A stretch of DNA of 32,129 nucleotides. It comes from an uncultured Ruminococcus sp. (lineage in GTDB: Bacteria; Bacillota; Clostridia; Oscillospirales; Acutalibacteraceae). The notes under the pieces were generated by a model, which ran no database searches, was not told the origin of the DNA, and saw only the letters and a program-made list of their open reading frames with translations. Shown here one piece after another: positions 15,361-23,384 of the stretch (positions are counted from its first letter, which is position 1; every line of letters begins with the position of its first letter). Where the stretch lies: contig CADBZY010000022.1 in NCBI GenBank assembly GCA_902799245.1, positions 1 through 32,129 of the forward strand. The letters are read 5' to 3'. Both the position numbers and the translations under genes were made by a program.

Positions 15361-16838
15361 ACAAAAAGAAACGCAATCTGCTGTTTCTCATTCTGGCGAC
15401 GGTTGCCGTCGGCGCGCTTTTCTGGATACTGTCAGGTACGCAGGAAGCCGAAACCGACGAACACGGTCACGAGCACAGCGTCACCGAAAGCGATACGGAT
15501 GCCGCGAGGGAATCCGGTGTGCTGCTCAATTATTCCGCCGATGAATTAAAGTCCGTTACCCTGACCAATGCCAAGGCGAAATATACCGCCACTGTCAGCA
15601 AAACCAGCGGCCAGGTATCCTTCAAAGAGCTGGAAGGTTACTCCGTTAATTCCAAATTCATGGAAACCGTCTGGTTCGGCTCGGTGCAGATGATCTATCA
15701 GGATATAGTCGGCAGCACCAAGGTTAAAAATTATCAAGCGAAGGATTACGGCTTCGACAAGCCTTCACTTACCGTTAAGGCCGTATTAAAGAACGGTAAG
15801 ACCTACAGCTTCCAAGCGGGCAGCAAAACTCCCGGCTACGAAAACGACGTGTATTATCTCACCGTCAGCGGCGACAGCAACATTTATGTCTGCACCCTCG
15901 ACAGCGCGTTTTTCATGGGGGACAGCTATTATCTCAGCGACGACATATTCAGTGACTACGACACGGAAAAGGACGGCAGCAAAAAGAGCGACATCGAAAT
16001 AGGCGCGATAACGCTCAGCGGCGAACAGTTCAGGGAAAAACTGACAATGAAGCCCAACACCACCGCCGACATGACCAGCCCCTTCTACGGGTACGCCTAC
16101 AAGGTGACGGCTCCCATCCACTGGTCAGTGAAAGCGTCGGCTGCCTCCATGCTGGTGTACGACCTGCAATATCTCATGGCGGACGATGTGGCGGTGCTCA
16201 AACCGACCGCCAAGCAGCTAAAGTCCTACGGACTTTCCTCTCCGTATCTGACCGTTTCCTTTCAGCGCAACGGCAGGGAATGTGTCATGTATTGCAGCAA
16301 GCCCAAGAGCGAAAAGATGTACGTCCTTCTCAAAGGGCACGACATCATTTACCAATTGAACACCAATTCTCTCTCGATACTTCATCAGCTCACGCCGGAG
16401 AATATTTATTCCATCAACGCCGTCTCTGTGACGCTGGAAGCGCTCAGCGGCGTGAAGATCACGTCCGAGGGAATGAAGTGCAATATTGCCGTAAAGCGCG
16501 AGGAAAATAAAAACGCCGTTGCGGAATCAGATGTGATCTACACCTATTCCGTCACGAAGAACGGCGAAGAAAAGAAATATTCCTCATTCATCAAGCTGAT
16601 CAAGCAGCTGAACGGCAGCGCCATCACCCGATGGAACGTCAAAAAGCCCGACGGCAAGCCGTCATTGACCATTACCCTTTCCTTCTTCGATGAAGCAAAG
16701 CAGAAGTACAAGCCGGAGAGCATCAGGCTCTATCATTATTCCGATCGGGAATATGCCGTAGTGCGGGAAGGTCTGCCGGTCAACACCGTTTCCGCCACAT
16801 GGGTAAAGCAGCTTTTAAGCGACGCGGAGGAATTCTGA
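15357..16838 (+). CDS. DUF4340 domain-containing membrane-anchored protein
   Basis: A 493-residue protein, last gene of the ABC/GldG operon. It starts with a short basic stretch, an uncleaved signal anchor (residues about 7-26, LLFLILATVAVGALFWIL), a His/Glu-rich patch (DEHGHEHSVTESD) and then a beta-rich extracellular region with DUF4340-like repeats, for example 'YGFDKPSLTVKAVLKNGKTYSFQAGSKT' at about 130-160 and a related unit 'YGLSSPYLTVSFQRNGRECVMYCSK' near 290. Its GTG start overlaps the gldG stop (GTGA) and AGGAGG precedes it. DUF4340 proteins regularly accompany GldF/G-type operons. It probably assembles with the GldG-like protein; no enzymatic residues are recognised. Confidence 0.82.
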   Translation: MNKKKRNLLFLILATVAVGALFWILSGTQEAETDEHGHEHSVTESDTDAARESGVLLNYSADELKSVTLTNAKAKYTATVSKTSGQVSFKELEGYSVNSKFMETVWFGSVQMIYQDIVGSTKVKNYQAKDYGFDKPSLTVKAVLKNGKTYSFQAGSKTPGYENDVYYLTVSGDSNIYVCTLDSAFFMGDSYYLSDDIFSDYDTEKDGSKKSDIEIGAITLSGEQFREKLTMKPNTTADMTSPFYGYAYKVTAPIHWSVKASAASMLVYDLQYLMADDVAVLKPTAKQLKSYGLSSPYLTVSFQRNGRECVMYCSKPKSEKMYVLLKGHDIIYQLNTNSLSILHQLTPENIYSINAVSVTLEALSGVKITSEGMKCNIAVKREENKNAVAESDVIYTYSVTKNGEEKKYSSFIKLIKQLNGSAITRWNVKKPDGKPSLTITLSFFDEAKQKYKPESIRLYHYSDREYAVVREGLPVNTVSATWVKQLLSDAEEF

Positions 16839-16866
16839 GTTCTCTAAAATTTTCATACAACAAGCA

Positions 16867-16912
16867 GCGCCGCTGTTCCGTTTATGGCAGGGAACAGCGG
16901 CGCGTGTTTTTT
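16867..16912 (+). terminator. Strong rho-independent terminator of the ABC/GldG operon
   Basis: GCGCCGCTGTTCC and GGAACAGCGGCGC form a perfect 13-bp stem with an 11-base loop, followed by GTGTTTTTT. The convergent hydrolase gene ends right at its edge. The opposite strand has a weaker T run. Confidence 0.95.
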
Positions 16913-17825
16913 ATCTGAGATTGATTTTGGCAAGGAAGCCCTCGACAATTTTTCCGTATTCCTCGGGCGAATGCAGCATGGATTCGGCGTGTCCCGCGCC
17001 TTCGATCAGGTGAAGTTCACTGTAGCCCTTGGTGCGCTGCGCCATGTCCTCGGAGTTCTTGGGAAGGATAAAGCTGTCGTTCGCACCATGGATGAAAAGA
17101 ATCGGAATCTCGTTGTCGTTCAGACTGTCGATAGGCCGCATTGTTTTGAGGGAATAACGGTAGCGTAGACGCGCACCGAAGTTAGCAACATCCACTAACA
17201 ATACCGGCGCACCCGCGTTGCGGTAGCCCTCACGCAGCACGTTGTCAATATCCGAGAATCCGCAGTCGGCAACCACAAAATCCACCTCCGGCTTGAATTG
17301 CAGAGATGTCACTGTGGAAGCGGCGCCGAGTGATTCGCCATGCAGCCCTAACTGAATGATGTCAGCATACCGCTGCCGCGTGTCCCTGACAAGCTCCGCG
17401 ATGTCCTTTCCTTCGCGTATGCCGTAGGTGGTGAAGGTGGACTGATTCAGCCCGTGTCCGCGAAGATCATAAAGTATGCAGCTGTAGCCCAGCGCTATGT
17501 ACATTTTGGCGTATTTGAGCGAGCCGATCCGGTTGTCGGTGTAGCCGTGGGAGATAATGACGTATTTCCCCGTATGGTTCGGGCAGCGAAGCATACGTGC
17601 GTGAAGCTCGTAGCCGTCGAAGCTTTTCACCGTGTAATCCGTGTGTTCGAGGTCATTGTAAAAGGAAGTGTCGTACCTTTCCGATTGCCACTTCATCGCC
17701 TTGTCAAGCGTCTGCCGGTGGCCGGTCATAACGAATGACGCAAGCCGGAGCGAGAGGATGATCCATAGGATGAAAAGAACCAATACAATCGTTACCGGAA
17801 TGACAACGTATTGCATAATCATCAC
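16911..17825 (-). CDS. Membrane-anchored alpha/beta hydrolase
   Basis: A 304-residue serine hydrolase with an N-terminal membrane helix (about residues 6-27) that probably anchors the catalytic domain outside. Seen: oxyanion strand VIISHGYTDN, DLRGHGLN, nucleophile elbow LHGESLGAAS (Ser165), acid in ILFIHGANDSFI, and catalytic His in IEGAGHAES. It resembles the YqkD/BAAT-type hydrolases of Firmicutes; the substrate is unknown. The start is ambiguous between GTG, ATG and a third ATG at 17816, all within ten bases. It is transcribed by a perfect consensus promoter, divergently from glpK. It shares a terminator region with the ABC operon. Confidence 0.88.
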   Translation of the reverse strand: MMIMQYVVIPVTIVLVLFILWIILSLRLASFVMTGHRQTLDKAMKWQSERYDTSFYNDLEHTDYTVKSFDGYELHARMLRCPNHTGKYVIISHGYTDNRIGSLKYAKMYIALGYSCILYDLRGHGLNQSTFTTYGIREGKDIAELVRDTRQRYADIIQLGLHGESLGAASTVTSLQFKPEVDFVVADCGFSDIDNVLREGYRNAGAPVLLVDVANFGARLRYRYSLKTMRPIDSLNDNEIPILFIHGANDSFILPKNSEDMAQRTKGYSELHLIEGAGHAESMLHSPEEYGKIVEGFLAKINLR

Positions 17826-17846
17826 CGCTTTCTTTTTGATGAAACT

Positions 17847-17875
17847 ATTATACTATTGAAGAACTCGTTTGTCAA
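17847..17875 (-). promoter_or_regulatory. Consensus promoter of the alpha/beta hydrolase gene
   Basis: On the minus strand a perfect TTGACA (17870-17875), a 17-base spacer, and a perfect TATAAT (17847-17852). Transcription should start about 15-25 bases before the start codon, giving a very short leader. Confidence 0.85.
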
Positions 17876-17936
17876 TGGCACTATGGTATAATATCCACAT
17901 ATTTTATATTTATCATATAAAAACTTATATCGATTA

Positions 17937-17965
17937 TTGACTATTCGTAATAAATATGTTAGAAT
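17937..17965 (+). promoter_or_regulatory. Promoter of the glpK operon
   Basis: TTGACT (17937-17942), 17-base spacer, TAGAAT (17960-17965), followed by a GCGGAGG ribosome binding site and the glpK ATG. No convincing catabolite-repression (cre) box was seen by eye. Confidence 0.75.
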
Positions 17966-17994
17966 AAAATAAAAAAGCGGAGGCTTGATAAAAA

Positions 17995-19485
17995 ATGGAT
18001 ACACCTGAAAAAAAATACTTGCTTGCTATGGACGAAGGAACCACCAGCGCAAGGACAATTTTGTTCGATAACAAAATGAACAAGATCATCACGGCACAGC
18101 AGGAATTCAACCAGATCTATCCGCATCCCGGCTGGGTGGAACATGACCCCATGGAGATCTACGCGACGCAGTACGCCTCCATGATCGAATGTATCGCCAA
18201 AAGCGGCATCGATCCACTTGAAATCGCGGGCATAGGTATCACCAACCAGCGTGAAACCACCATTGTGTGGGAAAAGGCGACCGGCAAGCCCATCTACAAC
18301 GCCATCGTGTGGCAGTGCAGACGCACGGCGGACATCTGCGCCGAGATAGAAGCGAAGGGCGTTTCCGACTATATCCGCAGCGCGACGGGACTCAAGCTCG
18401 ACGCGTATTTCAGCGCGACCAAGATCAAGTGGATTCTCGAAAATGTCGAGGGCGAGAGAGAGAAGGCGGAGAGGGGAGAGCTGCTGTTCGGCACGGTGGA
18501 CACATGGCTGCTATGGAAGCTCACGGAAGGAGCCGTGCATGTCACCGACCGCACAAACGCCTCCCGCACGATGCTCTACAACATCAACACACTTCAATGG
18601 GACGAGGAACTGTGCAGAATCTTTGACGTGCCTATGAATATGCTGCCCGAAGTCAGGAGCAGCAGCGAGGTATACGGATATGTGCGCATGATGGGCGCGC
18701 ATGTGCCGATCAGCGGTATTGCCGGCGACCAGCAGGCGGCGCTCTTCGGCCAGGGATGCGTCCATGAGGGCGACCTCAAAATCACCTACGGCACCGGATG
18801 CTTCCTGCTGGCCCACACCGGATGCAAGCCGGTGTTCAGCCAATACGGACTTGTCACCACCGTTGCCGCCACCGTAAAAGACAGGCCGGTGGAATACGCG
18901 CTTGAAGGCAGCGTCTTCACAGGCGGCGCGGTCATCCAATGGCTGCGCGACGAGCTGAGACTCATTCAGGATTCCCCCGACAGCGAATACTTCGCCAAGA
19001 AGGTCAGCGACAACGGAGGCGTTTATATTGTTCCCGCCTTCACAGGACTCGGCGCTCCCTACTGGGATATGAACGCACGGGGTGTCATCACCGGAATCAC
19101 ACGCGGAGCGAACCGCGACCATATTATCAGAGCGGCACTAGAGGCCATTGCCTATCAGTCGGAGGACGTCATTCGAGCCATGTGCGCCGACATGGGCGAA
19201 AAGATCGCTTCCCTCAAGGTGGACGGCGGCGCGTCGGCGAATAACTTCCTCATGCAGTTCCAGTCGGATATTTCCGATGTCACCGTCGTGCGTCCCTCAC
19301 AGAAGGAAGCGACGGCAGCCGGCGCGGCCTATCTCGCGGGAATTGCTGCGGGACTTTTCGGCGATGATTTATTCGCGGATGGCGCACAGGTCAACGCGGT
19401 ATTTGAACCAAAAATGGATGAACAAGAGCGTGCAAAGCTGTTGGACGGCTGGCACGCGGCGGTAAAAACCTGCAGAGGAGTGTGA
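17995..19485 (+). CDS. glpK: Glycerol kinase
   Basis: A 496-residue FGGY-family kinase that phosphorylates glycerol to glycerol 3-phosphate in the cytosol. Seen: N-terminal phosphate loop [11 protein letters not shown] (residues about 11-21; most GlpKs read LDQGTTSSR), [103 protein letters not shown], and [17 protein letters not shown]. This is the full usual length. No glycerol facilitator or G3P oxidase is adjacent; instead a monoacylglycerol-lipase-like gene follows immediately, which suggests that its glycerol derives from lipid breakdown (inferred). Confidence 0.97.
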   Translation: MDTPEKKYLLAMDEGTTSARTILFDNKMNKIITAQQEFNQIYPHPGWVEHDPMEIYATQYASMIECIAKSGIDPLEIAGIGITNQRETTIVWEKATGKPIYNAIVWQCRRTADICAEIEAKGVSDYIRSATGLKLDAYFSATKIKWILENVEGEREKAERGELLFGTVDTWLLWKLTEGAVHVTDRTNASRTMLYNINTLQWDEELCRIFDVPMNMLPEVRSSSEVYGYVRMMGAHVPISGIAGDQQAALFGQGCVHEGDLKITYGTGCFLLAHTGCKPVFSQYGLVTTVAATVKDRPVEYALEGSVFTGGAVIQWLRDELRLIQDSPDSEYFAKKVSDNGGVYIVPAFTGLGAPYWDMNARGVITGITRGANRDHIIRAALEAIAYQSEDVIRAMCADMGEKIASLKVDGGASANNFLMQFQSDISDVTVVRPSQKEATAAGAAYLAGIAAGLFGDDLFADGAQVNAVFEPKMDEQERAKLLDGWHAAVKTCRGV

Positions 19486-20430
19486 ATGATGGAAGTAAAA
19501 GTGATCGACAGAGAATTCCCGTCCACCGACGGTATTCACCAGTTGAAGGGAAAGGTGTACATTCCAGAGGGCGAACCCAAAGCGATATTCCACGTCGTCC
19601 ATGGTATGACGGAGCATATAGGACGCTACGACGAATTCTTTAAGGAAATGGCTGCATCGGGCTATGTGGTGGTAGCCTATGACAATTTAGGTCACGGCAA
19701 CACCGCAACGGACGACAGCGAACTCGGCTTCATCGCCAAAAAGAAGGGCTGGAAAAAGCTGACCGACGACGTTTACGCCGTTTCCAAAATAATGAAAGAG
19801 GAATACCCCGGGATTCCTTATTATCTGATGGGACACAGCATGGGTTCTTTCATCGTGCGCAACGCGGCGGCGACATATCCCGACCTTATGGATAAGCTGA
19901 TTGTCATGGGCACAGGCGGCCCGATGGCGGCGACCAAGCCGGCGATCGGCATGATTAACACCATCAAATTATTCCGCGGCAAACGCAGCACTTCACCCTT
20001 TATTGAGAAGCTCGCATTCGGCGAATACAACAAGGGCTTCGGCGACGGCAGCAACGGCGACTGGCTTTCCAAAAACCCGGAAGTTCGCCGTGTGTATGAC
20101 GCGGACAAATTCTGCAATTATCATTTTACGCTGAGCGCCATGCACGATCTTGTCAAGATCAATGACGCTGTGAATAAGAAAAAGTGGTTCAAAAAGATCA
20201 GCAAGACGCTTCCCATCCTGCTTGTTTCGGGTGCGGACGACCCTGTCGGATCCCACGGCGACGGTGTCAAGAAGGTGTATAAAAAGCTCAAAAAACGCGG
20301 CGCCAACGTTACCATGAAGCTCTACACCGACAACCGGCATGAGGTTCTCAACGACACCGCGAGAGATGAAGTGATTGCGGATATTAACCGTTTCCTGGAC
20401 GGAAAGGCGTTTGACATGACGCTGGTGTAA
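19486..20430 (+). CDS. Monoacylglycerol lipase / lysophospholipase-like alpha/beta hydrolase
   Basis: A 314-residue soluble serine hydrolase of the lysophospholipase/Hydrolase_4 family. Seen: HVVHGMTEHIGRYDEF oxyanion region, YDNLGHGNT, nucleophile GHSMGS (Ser118), Asp in VSGADDPVG (251/252) and His in TDNRHEVLND (His285). The cap region is Lys-rich. Family members hydrolyse monoacylglycerols or lysophospholipids, releasing fatty acid and glycerol or a glycerophospho moiety. It begins directly after the glpK stop (TGA then ATG ATG) with GAGGAG overlapping the glpK end, so it is in the glpK operon and likely supplies glycerol to it. The operon ends at a strong bidirectional terminator. Confidence 0.88.
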   Translation: MMEVKVIDREFPSTDGIHQLKGKVYIPEGEPKAIFHVVHGMTEHIGRYDEFFKEMAASGYVVVAYDNLGHGNTATDDSELGFIAKKKGWKKLTDDVYAVSKIMKEEYPGIPYYLMGHSMGSFIVRNAAATYPDLMDKLIVMGTGGPMAATKPAIGMINTIKLFRGKRSTSPFIEKLAFGEYNKGFGDGSNGDWLSKNPEVRRVYDADKFCNYHFTLSAMHDLVKINDAVNKKKWFKKISKTLPILLVSGADDPVGSHGDGVKKVYKKLKKRGANVTMKLYTDNRHEVLNDTARDEVIADINRFLDGKAFDMTLV

Positions 20431-20450
20431 ATTTCATATGAAAAGTAAAA

Positions 20451-20495
20451 AACACGGCTGACTTGTGACAACGGCAAGCCAGCCATGTTTGATTT
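20451..20495. terminator. Bidirectional terminator between the glpK operon and luxS
   Basis: AACA-GGCTG-CTTG pairs with CAAG-CAGCC-TGTT with two small internal mismatches and a 9-base loop. The minus strand continues with a strong T run (GTTTTTTAC). It can end both the lipase transcript and the convergent luxS transcript. Confidence 0.85.
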
Positions 20496-20512
20496 ATTAA
20501 TAGACGTTTTTC

Positions 20513-21037
20513 TCATGAATCAAAGAACCGCTGCCCATCATCCGTAACGAGCCGTTCAGTTTTGGGGTACTCGAATATGGCGGGATTTCCGGAATTGGCG
20601 GCAAGGTAATCCGCAAATTTTGCGGCATACCATTTCGCCATACAGAGGTTATGCATGAGGTAGTTGCCGCAGTTTTCAGGTGAAGTGCCGGGAACGGACT
20701 GCACCTCCTCGACCGCTTGGAAGGCTCTCAGCAGCAGGTCGACTATCTCACTGGGAGCACGGTTCCCTTTGAGAATGAGGTAAAATCCGGTCAGGCATCC
20801 CATCGGCCCCCAGTAGATGACTTCATCCTTCCAGTCGGGGTCATTTCTGAGGAAGGTGGCGATGATGTGTTCCAGTGAGTGCATAGCCGCCACATCGACC
20901 GCCGGTTCACGATTGGGCCTTGTGAGCCGGATGTCGTAGGTTGTAATTGTATTCTGTCCCATGCTGTCAACTCGGCTGGTAAATATGCCGGGAATGATAA
21001 GAGTGTGGTCAACGGAAAAACTTGGTATCAAGTCCAT
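20513..21037 (-). CDS. luxS: S-ribosylhomocysteine lyase LuxS
   Basis: A 174-residue LuxS. It cleaves S-ribosylhomocysteine to homocysteine and DPD, the AI-2 precursor, in the activated methyl cycle. The metal site HxxEH is present (His53, Glu56, His57 in MHSLEHIIATFLRN), the catalytic Cys81 lies in GPMGCLTGFYL, and the third metal ligand Cys123 in PGTSPENCGNYL. It is slightly longer than the usual 150-160 residues because of a C-terminal extension rich in acidic/aromatic residues. An excellent AGGAGG site precedes the ATG. It starts 22 bases after the topoisomerase A-subunit stop, so it is probably the last gene of that operon. The mtnN/pfs partner is not in the window. Confidence 0.97.
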   Translation of the reverse strand: MDLIPSFSVDHTLIIPGIFTSRVDSMGQNTITTYDIRLTRPNREPAVDVAAMHSLEHIIATFLRNDPDWKDEVIYWGPMGCLTGFYLILKGNRAPSEIVDLLLRAFQAVEEVQSVPGTSPENCGNYLMHNLCMAKWYAAKFADYLAANSGNPAIFEYPKTERLVTDDGQRFFDS

Positions 21038-21059
21038 ATGTGTGCCTCCTATATTTGAA

Positions 21060-23288
21060 TTACATCAGCGTCATCTGTTCGCCTTCCTGCGAATCGTCGG
21101 CGGAACCTGCCGCGGGCAGATTCTTGGGTCGGAATTTGGATTCATTCTTTACCATACCTTGTGCGTAAATCACCATGTCGCTGAGTTTTGCGTTCTTGCG
21201 TAAGGTGATGATCTGATTGCCCTGCGCGCTGCGCGTCTTTGCCGGAACGGCCTCGGAATTGAATATCAGCACCTTGCCGTTGGATGTGCGTACCAGAATA
21301 TCGCGGTCGTTTTCGATGTGCAGTATGCTCACGACAGGGGATTTGTCGCTGTAGGCGGCAAGCAGCTTGCGGCGGTTGGTCTTGGTGGCGTAGGCATTCA
21401 GCTCCGCCTTGGCGACCTTGCCGTTTTCATAGGCAAAGAGGACATAGCCGCTGTAATCCGTCGTGAGCAGACAGTACTTGATATGCTCGTCCTCGTCCAT
21501 TCCGAGAACGGCAGGAACAAATTCGCCCAGTACGCTTGCCTTGGTGTCGCTGAAATCAGCCGCCTTTGACTTGTAGACCTGGCATTTGTCGGTAAAGAAG
21601 AGCAGCTCTGCAACGTTGCGCGTTTCAAAGGTCTGCACAATCCTGTCGCCCTCTTTCAGCTTCTGTTCGCTGCTCATGCGCAGCGACTGCGGGCTGATTT
21701 TTTTGATATAGCCCTCCTGGGTGATGAAGATATTGACAGGATAGTCGGGAACAGCCGAAATCTCGTCGTCGTCGGCTTCCTCCACCGAGTAGAGAATCAT
21801 GCTTCTGCGCGGCTGACCGTATTTTTTGCCCACTTCTTTCAGCTCGGAGATAATGATTTTTTTGATTCTCTGGGGTGACGATAAAATTTCCTCTAAGTCG
21901 GCTATTTCACCCCGGAGGTTTTCAATATCCTCCGTGCGCTTTAAAATGTACTCGCGGTTGATGTGACGCAACTTAATTTCAGCGACATATTCCGCCTGCA
22001 CCTCGTCTATGCCGAAGCCGTTCATCAGGTTCGGCACAACGTCGGCTTCTTCCTCGGTTTCGCGGATAATCTTGATGGCCTTGTCGATGTCGAGCAGTAT
22101 CTTTTGCAAACCTTCGAGCAGGTGCAGACGCTCCTTCTTTTTGTTCAGCGTGAACGCCGTGCGGCGCTGTACGCAGTTCATGCGGAACCTGATCCACTCT
22201 TCCAGCAGCCCGTCCACGCCGAGCACCTTCGGGGAGCCGTCGATCAGCACGTTGAAATTGCAGGCGAAGCTGTCCTCCAGCGTAGTGAGCTTGTAGAGCT
22301 TCTGCATGAGCTTGTCGGGGTCGGTGGCGCGCTTGAGGTCAATGGTGATACGCAAGCCGTGAAGTCCCTGCTCGTCGCGGATGTCGGAAATCTCCTTGAT
22401 CTTGCCCGCCTTGACCAGGTCAATGACCTTTTCTATGATCTGTTCGCAGGTGGTGGTGGGCGGAATCTGCGTGATGTCAATGCAGTTGGCCTCGCGGTCG
22501 TAGGTGTAGCGGGAACGAACGCGGATGCTGCCGCGCCCCGTGTGGTAGACCTTTTCCAGCTCCGCCTTGTTGTAGATGATCTGTCCGCCGCCGGGGAAGT
22601 CTGGCGCCAGCAGGGTAGTGCTGATATCGTACTTGGGATTTTTCAGAAGCTGAATGGTGGTTTCGATCAGCTCATTCAGATTGAAAGAACAGATCGAGCT
22701 TGCCATGCCGACGGCAATACCCGTGTTGCTGTTGCAGAGAATCGCAGGAAAGGTGACAGGGAGCAGGGAAGGCTCTTTCATGGTGTTGTCGAAGTTGTCC
22801 ACCATGTCCACCGCGTCATTATCTATGTCGCGGAACAGTTCGCCGGCGATCGCCGCCAGCTTTGCCTCGGTGTATCGGGAAGCAGCCGCCTGTGTGTCGC
22901 GGGAATACGCCTTGCCGAAGGAGCCTTTGGAATCGACATAGGGGTGAAGCAACGCTTCATAAGCCACCGTCATGCGAACCATGGTGTCATAAATCGCCGC
23001 GTCGCCGTGGGGGTTCAATGCCATGGTGGAACCGGCGATTTTGGATGACTTCTGCCGTGCGCCGGTGAGAAGTCCCATTTTATACATGGTGTAAAGCAGC
23101 TTGCGGTGGGAGGGCTTGAAGCCGTCAATTTCCGGAATAGCGCGGCTCATAATGACGCTCATGGCGTAGGGCATGTAATTGCCTTCGAGCGTATCGACAA
23201 TGGCCTGTGAAACGACCTCGCCAGCGCCCTTGATGTATCCGCTCATAGAGGACTTCTGCGGCGCTGATTTTCTCTTTTTAGGTGCCAA
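21060..23288 (-). CDS. Type IIA DNA topoisomerase subunit A (divergent GyrA/ParC paralogue)
   Basis: A 742-residue breakage-reunion subunit. The active-site Arg-Tyr is present in AAASRYTEAKLA (Tyr139 from this start), and the HGD motif in NPHGDAAIYDTMVRM. It diverges from standard GyrA/ParC: IPEIDGFKPSHRKLLYTM replaces the usual 'P.VRDGLKPVHRRILY', and the N-terminus carries a basic tail. The C-terminal part shows about five degenerate beta-pinwheel blades (for example ITQEGYIKKIS, DRIVQTFETRN, KYCLLTTDYSGYV), with no GyrA box (QRRGGKG). It is probably a decatenating topoisomerase IV-like enzyme rather than the main gyrase. The TTG start follows GGAAGTG; an earlier start in frame has no ribosome binding site. 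It pairs with the B subunit upstream. Confidence 0.9.
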   Translation of the reverse strand: MAPKKRKSAPQKSSMSGYIKGAGEVVSQAIVDTLEGNYMPYAMSVIMSRAIPEIDGFKPSHRKLLYTMYKMGLLTGARQKSSKIAGSTMALNPHGDAAIYDTMVRMTVAYEALLHPYVDSKGSFGKAYSRDTQAAASRYTEAKLAAIAGELFRDIDNDAVDMVDNFDNTMKEPSLLPVTFPAILCNSNTGIAVGMASSICSFNLNELIETTIQLLKNPKYDISTTLLAPDFPGGGQIIYNKAELEKVYHTGRGSIRVRSRYTYDREANCIDITQIPPTTTCEQIIEKVIDLVKAGKIKEISDIRDEQGLHGLRITIDLKRATDPDKLMQKLYKLTTLEDSFACNFNVLIDGSPKVLGVDGLLEEWIRFRMNCVQRRTAFTLNKKKERLHLLEGLQKILLDIDKAIKIIRETEEEADVVPNLMNGFGIDEVQAEYVAEIKLRHINREYILKRTEDIENLRGEIADLEEILSSPQRIKKIIISELKEVGKKYGQPRRSMILYSVEEADDDEISAVPDYPVNIFITQEGYIKKISPQSLRMSSEQKLKEGDRIVQTFETRNVAELLFFTDKCQVYKSKAADFSDTKASVLGEFVPAVLGMDEDEHIKYCLLTTDYSGYVLFAYENGKVAKAELNAYATKTNRRKLLAAYSDKSPVVSILHIENDRDILVRTSNGKVLIFNSEAVPAKTRSAQGNQIITLRKNAKLSDMVIYAQGMVKNESKFRPKNLPAAGSADDSQEGEQMTLM

Positions 23289-23384
23289 ATGATCACTTCC
23301 GTGTGTATTTTTTGAATAATGACAGTACGTTCTTTGTGTAAAGCAAAATACCTCACACATTCATTTTGTACAAAGCATAAAAGA

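Noticed and set aside
17869-17892. TTGTCA/TATAAT as a second glpK promoter
   Set aside because: The two hexamers are only 12 bases apart, too short; the 17937-17965 pair fits better.
21963-23048. 361-codon plus-strand frame
   Set aside because: Antisense shadow of the topoisomerase A subunit, which has clear motifs in the other strand.
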